The position numbers were made by a program, and so were the translations under genes. The notes under the pieces are model-generated. The model saw only the letters and a program-made list of their open reading frames with translations. It did not search any database and was not told the origin of the DNA. Positions 1 through 8,786 of a DNA stretch of 64,000 nt are shown piece after piece. Source of the stretch: Symsagittifera roscoffensis (Eukaryota; Xenacoelomorpha; Acoela; Convolutidae); contig NC_087065.1 of assembly GCF_963678635.1 (NCBI RefSeq), forward strand, positions 42,843,430 to 42,907,429. The letters are read 5' to 3'. Each line of letters starts with the position of its first letter. The first letter of the stretch is position 1.

Positions 1-981
1 TCACACTGATACAAATAGTCTTATTTCAAATTTAAACTAAGATAATTTGTAAGCGGGATAAATCTCCACGCTTAGAAATAGCGTTACGCTTTCAGCGGCT
101 TAGGTAAAACTTCAATTAGCCATAAATTAGTCCAGGACATAGAACATTGGCGAATTTCAAACTCCCAGTCATTCATCAAAACGTTTGCAGGGCAAAATAT
201 CAAATCACAGTTGAGTTTGTAGAAGTTCATAACTTCATTGGGCTATAAAAATTATCGATAAAACTTTTTACTTTGACTCTGAATTTTGTAACGGATAATT
301 TCTACTACGTTCTAACGCGAATGGAGGGTTTGAGGAATTATTTTTTTTCTTCAAAAACGCCTGGAACTTATTTATGATGCCCGAATTTCATGGAAATCAA
401 AAATACGAGCGCACTTTTCAAAATTACTGCTTGAATGCTTTGGTTAGAAATTCATTGACTGGTTAGAATGAAACTCCTAAGGCAAGTACAATTAATTTAG
501 GAAACTGCAAAACTTATGGTCGTAAACAAGAAAAAACAATTTAACAGTAGAACTCAAGTCAAAATTAAGTCTGCGCTCCCTCGCCTATAATTTTTTCCTG
601 TCTGACCCAAATTTTTTGAAGTCGCCTCTTTTGAAACCTTACAAATTTTACCAAAATGTTTTCTCCCACAGTTTTTTTACCCTCAATAATACTTAAGCCA
701 CTTTTTGTTCTGGTAATATCAAAAAAATACCATATGCGATATTATTGAATTTAATAGACTTCGATAGCTGAAATCTCTGGCTTCTGTAAGTTGCTTGTTG
801 AATGTATTCAAGATAAAACCATTGAATGGGCGCATTTTTCTCAGTTAAGAACTCTCGCATTCCAATTAACTTCCAACTGCAACCAAAGATTCATTATACA
901 GTTTAAGAAAATGCCCGTTTGGAGAAAACTTGCGTGTTAAATGCGTCTAAAACAGAGTCATACAATGGTAGGACGCGCTTT
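1..981. other. Intergenic DNA left of the retrotransposon
   Basis: AT-rich sequence with frequent stops in all frames and no recognisable exon, RNA gene or repeat. It ends in CTTT (978-981), which is repeated directly after the retrotransposon at 19871-19874, so this is the left flank of the insertion site. Confidence 0.6.
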
Positions 982-1391
982 TGGAACCTGATCTAAACTA
1001 CATTTTATGATTGGATAAATTAGATATTTTACCACTGTAAAGTATTTAATATTAACCAATCATGATCCATCTAACTAACAACCCACTTATTTGTAAGTGC
1101 TGGAATTACTTGTAATTTCAGCACCAGAGAGATTTGAATTTAACTTAGAAATTAGTTGACTCTCCAAGAAGACTTCAGCAGCCGCAATAAACCAGTATAC
1201 CCTAGATCTATTGAGCCTAGCAGAGACTAGTTAAACACCCTGAGACTAGATAGTATAAGAGTAAGATTAGGATCGGTATTAGACTAAGAAGTTGCACGAA
1301 TCTATCCGGCCGAAAATAAGATAGCGTGACGAGCAGACGGTGTACCCTATCCGAAATTACTCTATGAGTTAACCACCTCGGTTCTAACTCA
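982..1391 (+). repeat. 5' LTR
   Basis: 410 bp long, starting TG and ending CA, and 99.3% identical to 19461-19870. An AATAAA hexamer lies at 1186-1191. A clear TATA box is not obvious; the stretch around 1248-1262 (TAGTATAAGAG) is a weak candidate. The LTR supplies promoter and polyadenylation functions in this class of element. Confidence 0.95.
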
Positions 1392-1393
1392 TC

Positions 1394-1408
1394 TGGTGCG
1401 ACCATAAG
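1394..1408 (+). other. Primer binding site candidate
   Basis: TGGTGCGACC starts two bases after the 5' LTR. TGG at this place is the expected complement of the CCA tail of a tRNA primer for minus-strand DNA synthesis. The predicted tRNA end would be GGTCGCACCA. I could not match it to one isoacceptor from memory. Confidence 0.6.
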
Positions 1409-2637
1409 TCTCGAACAAGACCTTAATAGCTTAGAATTAACCAAAAATAGATTAGAAATTAGACAAAACATTTTTAAAATGTTACACGACGATAATTTAA
1501 TCGAAATGTCTCTACGACTAAATAGATCAAAGCCAATATTCCGAACGATAAGAGAACTACCCGGAATTGGAAGAAGACCTCGAACCAGAGACGACATACG
1601 ACAAAGTAGAAACTTACCAAATAGTTATATGATAGTACGGCAAAAGCCAACACAAACTTTTATATTTAGAATCTTATTAGCAATGAATTTAGATTTTCAT
1701 TTGCAAACTTAAATCTTGAAGTCAATCTTCATGATCATTTCAGGCGCTAAGCAAAATATTAATATACAATAACGATTGATAAAAAGATCTCAGATCGTTC
1801 TCCTAAAATTCTGCAGTATTATATAAAACATGTTTGGAAAATATTTATTGAAAATCAAAACAAAATTAGTAGCATGACAATAAACTGTTAGTAATCATAA
1901 AATCATCAGTTGTCCCAGCTTCATCACCTAAACATAACAGCATTCATAAGCTCACTAATATCATTAAAAAACTAAATCTTTTTCTTAAACAAATTTAAAC
2001 TATTTTAAACTTAAATTCACTTAATTTTAAAATCAGATCATCAAGGCTTATCCTTGGATCTTAATTCATTTTCTATTTAATTAAATTTAAAACTTGATCA
2101 TCAAGGCCTATCCTTGGATTAAAAAGAACAATTTTGTTCTCCCCCACCCACTTAGCTAGTGTCTAACGACCTCAAACGTCGATTCACTATCCAACCCTTT
2201 CAAAAAACCCAAGACTAATAGAAATTTTTCAACAAAACTAACCATTCAAATTAGGATAAACAGTGAAAAACTTCTGTTATTCATCCTTCACTTGAACCCT
2301 CCTCTTATCAAGACCCAGGATAACTCGTAGACTTAGTAAGTTTAAAATAGTGTCTAACGAACTACTCGCGTTCTAATTATACCTGAACCTTGTGGATCGA
2401 TTTACTATTCTCCAACCCTTGAACACAATCACTACCCCTAAGTAAGATTAAGTAAGTTAACACCTTAGCTTATACTAGCCACGAGAAAATAAAAATCATT
2501 CTTCGGAATCGATATACTTTTCTCTCCAACCCTGAACAAATAGACCCAGGTTAAGCTAACCAAAAAATCGTAAGGACTAACAATTTAAGAAAATAGAAAT
2601 CATCTAACAACTTTTTGCATCCGTCATCCTAAACCAT
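1409..2637 (+). other. Long retroelement leader with repeated motifs
   Basis: About 1.2 kb lies between the primer site and the first plausible gag start. It holds a 24 bp direct repeat (2036-2059 and 2096-2119) whose units can fold as short hairpins (ATCAAGG...CCTTGGAT). It also holds three copies of a motif around TCGAT...TCCAACCCT (about 2179-2200, 2397-2420, 2508-2533), two of them preceded by GTGTCTAACGA. Leaders of retroelements carry packaging and dimerisation signals, and these repeats may be such signals (inference). A 77-codon ORF at 1479-1712 is arginine-rich and not recognised; its coding status is unknown. Confidence 0.5.
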
Positions 2638-3095
2638 ATGTCATTTAAAAATCTAGGAAACAAACAAACAATCGTTTTGCACAACTGTGAAATAGAAAAC
2701 AAAAAATACGACCTTGTAATCACACCTCACACACAAACAGTTGGACAAAACGACAAACACTAAAAAGAAAAATAATAACTAAACAAAAACAAATAACACG
2801 AAAAAGATTTTCCAAAAATAGAAACGCATTTTCAGAATCAGAAGCCAGCAATTTAGACGAACTCTATAAATTAAAAGAATCTATAGATAAAAATTGCCCC
2901 ATACACGATCAATTATTTTTTTCTGACTCAGAAACAACTTCAAATTCATCAAAAAGAGGAAAAAGACGAATAAAAAAGCAATATAAACACAAACCAGTAC
3001 ATTTATACAACTGGAATCAACCAATTAGACACATCGATAATTACCTATTAACAGTCATTAAACGAAAAAATGAGCCAAACACACACTCCAAGTGA
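2638..3095 (+). pseudogene. Possible N-terminal gag segment, frame-broken
   Basis: An ATG at 2638 opens a 41-codon frame ending at 2763. The next frame (-1) is open through this region to a TGA at 3093-3095 and encodes a lysine/arginine-rich then acidic stretch. It overlaps the start of the next gag segment at 3070. The continuous A-rich, T-poor codon use matches the rest of the element, so this is probably the amino-terminal part of gag split by shifts. No domain is recognised. Confidence 0.35.
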
Positions 3096-3864
3096 AGATT
3101 GTCTAGATGATGACGATATCTTCCCCTTCCTCGTAGATGCACCCACTGATAGAGGACAGCATATACTTTGCAAGAATTTACTACTAAATTTATTTGAACC
3201 CGGAATCAGCCCATGTAAAGCAGAGTTCCCCGATGTAAAGATCAAAAGACAAATTATTGATCACTATCTGAAAGATATATGTAATTTGACACAACACTAC
3301 GGAATCTACACCATAGAATTCACCTCACCAAACCCGAATCACCGCAAATATGTAATTCAAACAGACGACCTTGATTTAGAATTTTCAAAAGTATTCTCAG
3401 AATATATAAAAAGCATACAATATCATAACTCACAAAGAGCAAACTCCATATTTACTAATGAAGTTTTTGCAATAATATATAGTTATATCTCAATATTAGA
3501 AAACGAAATCCCAATCTCAAATGTCTCACCGACAGAGACATCCAAACATATAAAGGTACGACATGAAATCACACTATTTTCAACTTTTCTACATATAATT
3601 AAAGAAAATTTCACCAAAGATGATGTTTCACAACATACAAAACATGACTTACAAAAAATTTTGGCATGGTTTATAATAGATTATTTCACACATAATATAG
3701 ATTTAATTTCACAAGCAAGAAAAAATTTTAGACCTCAAAATTCAAACGATGATACCGCCATCACAGAACAGTCAGACTACGTTTGGGACCCCGAATGGTC
3801 TCATTATGCATTTATAAATATCCCACAATCAATTGCAAGCCAAGCAATAAGTACAATATCTTAA
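3070..3864 (+). CDS. Retroelement gag region, N-terminal 264-residue ORF
   Basis: This opens the first long reading frame of the element, before the capsid-like segment. It is acidic at the start (DDDD near residues 14-17) and mostly predicted helical, with no signal peptide or transmembrane segment. By position it would be a matrix-like gag region or a separate protein; I recognise no family. It ends in TAA at 3862-3864. The same frame is then open again for about 100 codons to TAA at 4162-4164, and from there the reading moves to the +1 frame that leads into the capsid ORF. The stop may therefore be an inactivating mutation or a recoding site. Confidence 0.5.
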   Translation: MSQTHTPSEDCLDDDDIFPFLVDAPTDRGQHILCKNLLLNLFEPGISPCKAEFPDVKIKRQIIDHYLKDICNLTQHYGIYTIEFTSPNPNHRKYVIQTDDLDLEFSKVFSEYIKSIQYHNSQRANSIFTNEVFAIIYSYISILENEIPISNVSPTETSKHIKVRHEITLFSTFLHIIKENFTKDDVSQHTKHDLQKILAWFIIDYFTHNIDLISQARKNFRPQNSNDDTAITEQSDYVWDPEWSHYAFINIPQSIASQAISTIS

Positions 3865-4192
3865 ATAAGAGATTATGTAAGAGTAGTACCATTAACCATT
3901 GACGCAACAGCATTAAACTACAATACATTTTTACCTGATACTCGAAATAACAGTTTAAATTCGATCGTCATACACAATGAAAACCTTAATGGAACTAGAA
4001 ATCTCACTCAACAAGATATTCAGACACCATCACACTTCATAAATGAAGAAATTGTCCAAACAACAACAACTACACTAAAGTATTTCACCAATACGTCCAA
4101 ATTTAACAACACCAAGAAATACAAACACTTCGCTAGCACAGGTAACCTTACAATCAACCGTTAAACCTTCGGTTGCTCCAAAATATTCACAA

Positions 4193-5278
4193 ATGGATTA
4201 CCAAACATATAGACCCATGACAATACCGTCAAAAACACGCAGAACATTCACAAGAAACAATTTTGCGGAACATAATTATAATTATACACATTCATCAAAA
4301 ACAAACTATCCTCCACGAAATAATAATAATAATCAAATCAGATCTCGATATTGGAATAATCCAATGGCAACAACCAATTCAGAAAATTTTCAAGCTAATC
4401 CACATCCTCCACAGGATCATAGTGAAAATTACCCATTCTTTCACCAGAATAAAAATAAAAAACAAGCACCTCATCAAACGGATTACCTATCATCTGATCA
4501 TGATCATTTACAACCAGATATATTTGCACCATATACCCAAGAATATCGCGGACAAGGAATGCAGAAACCATATACACATCATAGAAATTTTTCTCCACAC
4601 CAGATAGATACACAAAATCAACAACCAATACAAATGCAAAATCCAATTAATACACAATCTTTTCAACCAATTCAGCCACAAAACCCAATGATTACACACT
4701 CATATCAACCAACACAAATGCAAAATGAAATACCACTTCCATATTATCTTCAACAACACGAAATAACAAAAAATCAACTTTCTAATTTTTTCCAAATGCC
4801 AAATGCCGCAGAATCACTACAGATGACAATGAATCCATACCTCATGGGTGGATCATCAATAACATCCAAAACACCACTGATGGTATTTACAGGAACAGAC
4901 CCTGAATATTCTGTAGAAGATTATTTAAATGCAGTAACAGCAAATTTAATTTTAAATATAGGACCTGAACCAATTAATACGCCACTACATAAAAATTGGA
5001 TACATAGACGCACATCATTGATACAAACAACCTTAGATGACGCAGCTCAAAAATGGTTTTCAGTATTACCTATAGAATTAAAATCAGACTGGAAAAGATT
5101 TACACAAGAATTTTCAAAAATGTTTGACTCCGAAAGAAATAAACAACACCAAAGAGTTTTATGTAATGAAATTCGCAGATTACCAAATGAAACCATCAAA
5201 CAATTAGCAGTACGTATCGAAACACTAGTTCGAAAAGCATATTCATTAATACACACGATTATAAAAACACAAAAATGA
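4193..5278 (+). CDS. gag: Gag capsid-like protein, first part
   Basis: 361 codons from the first ATG; the frame is open upstream from about 4075. Residues 1-200 are Q/N/P/H-rich low complexity. Residues ~230-355 look like a Ty3/gypsy gag capsid domain: a tryptophan-containing helix (KWFSVLP), then W..F...F...F, then a region resembling the conserved 'Q.....E..R....E....' segment of retrotransposon gag proteins. The frame stops at 5276-5278, while the capsid-like helices continue in the -1 frame (open well upstream of 5275). This looks like one gag gene split by a shift near 5240-5275. Gag forms the particle that packages element RNA. Confidence 0.75.
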   Translation: MDYQTYRPMTIPSKTRRTFTRNNFAEHNYNYTHSSKTNYPPRNNNNNQIRSRYWNNPMATTNSENFQANPHPPQDHSENYPFFHQNKNKKQAPHQTDYLSSDHDHLQPDIFAPYTQEYRGQGMQKPYTHHRNFSPHQIDTQNQQPIQMQNPINTQSFQPIQPQNPMITHSYQPTQMQNEIPLPYYLQQHEITKNQLSNFFQMPNAAESLQMTMNPYLMGGSSITSKTPLMVFTGTDPEYSVEDYLNAVTANLILNIGPEPINTPLHKNWIHRRTSLIQTTLDDAAQKWFSVLPIELKSDWKRFTQEFSKMFDSERNKQHQRVLCNEIRRLPNETIKQLAVRIETLVRKAYSLIHTIIKTQK

Positions 5279-6174
5279 CAGAAATCTTAATGATGACCTT
5301 AACACCTCAATTAAGGAAAATAGCAATAAAAAAGAGAGCATCCCATCCCTCCTCAATTCGAGAGCCCGATATAGATTTTCGAAAACTAGTAGACAAGCTA
5401 GAGCAAGCGGAAATCACAATGAAACTTGAAGAAACAGAAAATCTGAAAATACAATATGTTAATCGAATTGAAACAAATACCACAAATATCAATAATATAC
5501 AGGATTCAGATACAGACCTCGTTGAAAAAATCACTGAAATACTCAATATTTATGAAAAACACCCAAACTTTAAAGGCAAACCATCTTTCAAAAAATGGTG
5601 TAATTATTGCCGACGATACGGACATAGTATTTCCGAATGTAGACAAAAACAACAGGACAATCAAAACAAACCTCAAAAATATAAAGAACCGAATAAATCA
5701 TTCTATCAATACATGAAGAAAGATCAAAATCTACCGAACAAAAATGTATACAGCAACAACAGTTCAGGAAAACCACTACCGAACAATACCAACTACACGA
5801 GAAATCAATCACCATATAACTCAAGTTATAGAGGAAGATCACCAGAAGGAAGAAATACACAAAATTCGTCACAAAATCATTACAATAGACCAAATAGTCG
5901 AAATAACTACTCCAGATCAAATTCAAATACAACACAATTTGTTTCTAGATCTAATTCCCAATCAAGAAATAATTACTATCCAAACAATCAATCACGAAAC
6001 TCATCATACAATAGAAATAGAAACTACTCCAATAATCGGAATAGAAGTTATTCAAACAACCGAAACCAGAATAACCCGAACAATCGATCAAGGAATAACT
6101 CATATAATAGATCAAACTATAACAGACCAAACAATAATTATCAAAACAGATCACGAAATAATTCACAAAATTGA
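5275..6174 (+). CDS. gag: Gag C-terminal part with CCHC zinc knuckle
   Basis: 299 codons, continuing capsid-type helices and then nucleocapsid. A CX2CX4HX4C knuckle is visible at C109, C112, H117 and C122 (WCNYC..YGH....C), the nucleic-acid-binding signature of retroelement gag. After it comes a long N/S/R/Y-rich tail, basic and of low complexity, like an RNA-binding disordered region. The frame ends at TGA 6172-6174, but it is open again directly after this stop as far as 6765, so the TGA is either a nonsense mutation or a readthrough site. ATGA overlaps the preceding frame's stop. Confidence 0.8.
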   Translation: MTEILMMTLTPQLRKIAIKKRASHPSSIREPDIDFRKLVDKLEQAEITMKLEETENLKIQYVNRIETNTTNINNIQDSDTDLVEKITEILNIYEKHPNFKGKPSFKKWCNYCRRYGHSISECRQKQQDNQNKPQKYKEPNKSFYQYMKKDQNLPNKNVYSNNSSGKPLPNNTNYTRNQSPYNSSYRGRSPEGRNTQNSSQNHYNRPNSRNNYSRSNSNTTQFVSRSNSQSRNNYYPNNQSRNSSYNRNRNYSNNRNRSYSNNRNQNNPNNRSRNNSYNRSNYNRPNNNYQNRSRNNSQN

Positions 6175-6765
6175 CATTCAAGTTATAATAATCGTTATAG
6201 AAATTATTCCCAATCACCACACAGGAATAATAACCATTATAATAATTCTAACAATCGCCACAGAAGTAGTACACCTAAACATCAAAGAAATATTAATCAA
6301 GTACAATTAAACCCAGAAACAACATCAGACCCCCCAGGTATTGATGACACAGGAAATAACGAACTACAACTAAATCAAATAAACTGTGAATCATCAGATT
6401 CAGAAAGTGATACAGAAAACACTACCTCCATAAATATGATAGCAATCGAAAATGACTACGAACCTATTACATATGAACAACCTTTTTCATCACATATATA
6501 CGAAAATCAATTAGAACTCCTTCACAATTATTATATTGAACCCATCCATTCTACACAAACGGCACAAGAAACTAACGAAATTAACACTACAAATCAATCC
6601 AATGAAAATAATAAAACAAAATGCTTGAATACAAATCACATCTATCAAAATATACAAAAAGAACAACCCAAAGAGAAAATTTGGCCAATACCATTTCTTT
6701 TAGAAAGTCCAAAAGTCCAAGAAGCAAAGAATTTCAACCACCAGATCTTGAAATTGATTTTTTAA
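6175..6765 (+). CDS. Gag tail / gag-pol linker after in-frame TGA
   Basis: Same frame as the zinc-knuckle segment, open from the TGA at 6172 to TAA at 6763-6765. It starts with the same N/R/H/Y-rich composition, turns acidic near 6380-6420, and has an internal ATG at 6436. It overlaps the protease frame from 6621. Its last codons are ATT TTT TAA, and the pol frame is -1 relative to it; a slip on the T run (6758-6763) would give a gag-pol fusion entering just before the protease active site. Confidence 0.55.
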   Translation, partial: HSSYNNRYRNYSQSPHRNNNHYNNSNNRHRSSTPKHQRNINQVQLNPETTSDPPGIDDTGNNELQLNQINCESSDSESDTENTTSINMIAIENDYEPITYEQPFSSHIYENQLELLHNYYIEPIHSTQTAQETNEINTTNQSNENNKTKCLNTNHIYQNIQKEQPKEKIWPIPFLLESPKVQEAKNFNHQILKLIF

Positions 6766-8786
6766 TTGATTCAGGAGCAGAATCAAACATAATAAACATT
6801 CCCACATGGAATGAGATAAAATCACTACACCCAAAGCTAACGCCCCTTGAAACATCCGGTAAACTAGCAACAGCACAAGGATCAACATTAGTAAACTATG
6901 GAAAAATTCAATTATTTCTTCTCCCCACAAGAACAATAGAACAAAATAAAATTTTAAATAAACCATTTAAACAAATATTCCATATCACTGATATTAAACA
7001 CAATATCATTGGAATACCATTTATCTCTAAATATATACCAACAATCAACATTTTGAATAGTAAAATACTAATCAAAGATAAATACACAAAAACAAAAGAC
7101 ACATCCCTAACATTTTTTCAAAGATTAAATAAACAACCACCATTCTTTTCAAAATTTTATCCGATATATAATCAACAAAGAAAACACCTGAAACCACTAT
7201 CAGGAAACATATATAATTTTTCAATAAAACAAAATCACCAATATGATAAAAAACAAAACAAACAACAACTCTATATGTCAGATTTTGAATTCAAACCTAT
7301 CCATAAGTTTTTCAAAATCACAATTTCATCCATAAAATATTTGAAAAACTCGAAGTCAGATATTATTTCTCTACATGTATACAACAATACACCCTATCAA
7401 GTAACATTACCTTTAGGACTTTTAGGCTATTGCGAAACCAACGCTACGATATCACCAATACATGAAAAAGCATACCGCGTAAATAATATACTCCAATTAT
7501 TAGATATTTGTCAATCTACAATTCTTAATGAAGAATTATCCATAAATAATATAATAAGTAATGAAAAAAGAAATACAGATTATTTCACAAAAACTCCATA
7601 TTTCAAACCTACATTCAACATAAGTAACTACACAGAGACTCAACAGAAGTTTTTAACAATGTTTAACTTTCAACATTCACAAATAACACAAGACGAATTT
7701 GATAAATTAGCCAAACAGCTAATAAAATATTCATCAGTCTATGCAACATCTAAATTTGATGTTGGCAAAATCAGTTCATCACTACATCTCCCATTAAAAC
7801 CTGACGCAGTTTTCAAAAAACAAAGAGCAAATAAAGTACCAATTCATTTACACGATAAAGTGAACAGATTACTTGATATTTTAGAACAATACAATATAAT
7901 CTCACCGGTAAACAAAGAAGAACAACCAAAAGGTAACACATTTATCAACCCTGTTATCATCCTAGCAAAAGGAGAATCATTAAAAATAGTTCTAGACGCT
8001 AGATACCTTAATTCACTAATAGAAGAATCAAAATGCAATTGGCCTATTGAACCAATACAAGTTATTTTAACAAAAATAAACGGAAAATACTTTACAACCG
8101 CAGATATGAATAGTGCATATAATCAAATGCCACTAGATGAACAATCGCGACGCTTAACACAATTTGTTATTGGAAATCAGCAATATGAATTCAACCGCCT
8201 ATTCTATGGAATATCCATAGGACCAGCAGCATTTTCAGCTTTTATGAGCAAAATTTTTAGACCACTAATACTCAAGAAAAACGCAATCACTTATTTAGAC
8301 GATGTTTTTTTGCAATCACAGACAAAAGAAGAAATGTTTAAAGTTTTAGAACATTATCACAAAATACTTCAGAACGAAAATCTGAAGGCCGCCCCCGATA
8401 AATCACACTTCTTTTTAACACGAGTTAAATTCTTAGGACATAATATAGAAAGAAAAACAATCACCCCATTAAAATCACGCATTGATGCTATTCAAAAACT
8501 CCAACCACCAACAAACAAAAAGAAAATCCAAGAATTCCTTGGAATGTTAAATTTTTTAAGTAAATATGTCTATAAAATGCAATTATACCTAAGACCATTT
8601 TATAATATACTTAGTCAACAAAATAATTTTGAATGGAACACAGAACATCAAGCACGATTTGAAGAAATTAAAAAACTCCTAACTGAACAAATTTCGAATA
8701 CAATTCCAGATCCAAATCAACCATTCTATGCAATGTGCGATGCTTCGAGTTTTGGCAGCAATCACACAATGGCACAAACAAAATGA
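6621..8786 (+). CDS. pol: Pol: aspartic protease and reverse transcriptase
   Basis: 721 codons. The retropepsin active site DSGA is at residues 50-53, with the second protease strand (HNIIGIPFIS) near 127-136. A long spacer follows, then RT: the first catalytic aspartate D495 (TTADMNSAY), the fingers/palm motif GISIGPAAF, and the catalytic YLDD at 558-561. The thumb/connection contains KFLGH and the EFLGMLNFLSKYV stretch typical of Ty3/gypsy. The RNase H start follows, with D707 in the motif CDASSFG. The frame is lost soon after that aspartate, and the rest of RNase H continues in the -1 frame. It copies element RNA into DNA. The 5' end should come from frameshifting out of gag; the ATG at 6621 is only the first in frame. 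Confidence 0.92.
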   Translation: MLEYKSHLSKYTKRTTQRENLANTISFRKSKSPRSKEFQPPDLEIDFLIDSGAESNIINIPTWNEIKSLHPKLTPLETSGKLATAQGSTLVNYGKIQLFLLPTRTIEQNKILNKPFKQIFHITDIKHNIIGIPFISKYIPTINILNSKILIKDKYTKTKDTSLTFFQRLNKQPPFFSKFYPIYNQQRKHLKPLSGNIYNFSIKQNHQYDKKQNKQQLYMSDFEFKPIHKFFKITISSIKYLKNSKSDIISLHVYNNTPYQVTLPLGLLGYCETNATISPIHEKAYRVNNILQLLDICQSTILNEELSINNIISNEKRNTDYFTKTPYFKPTFNISNYTETQQKFLTMFNFQHSQITQDEFDKLAKQLIKYSSVYATSKFDVGKISSSLHLPLKPDAVFKKQRANKVPIHLHDKVNRLLDILEQYNIISPVNKEEQPKGNTFINPVIILAKGESLKIVLDARYLNSLIEESKCNWPIEPIQVILTKINGKYFTTADMNSAYNQMPLDEQSRRLTQFVIGNQQYEFNRLFYGISIGPAAFSAFMSKIFRPLILKKNAITYLDDVFLQSQTKEEMFKVLEHYHKILQNENLKAAPDKSHFFLTRVKFLGHNIERKTITPLKSRIDAIQKLQPPTNKKKIQEFLGMLNFLSKYVYKMQLYLRPFYNILSQQNNFEWNTEHQARFEEIKKLLTEQISNTIPDPNQPFYAMCDASSFGSNHTMAQTK

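Noticed and set aside
1217..1597. 126-codon minus-strand ORF over the 5' LTR
   Set aside because: Lies across LTR, primer site and leader, antisense to the element; no motif.
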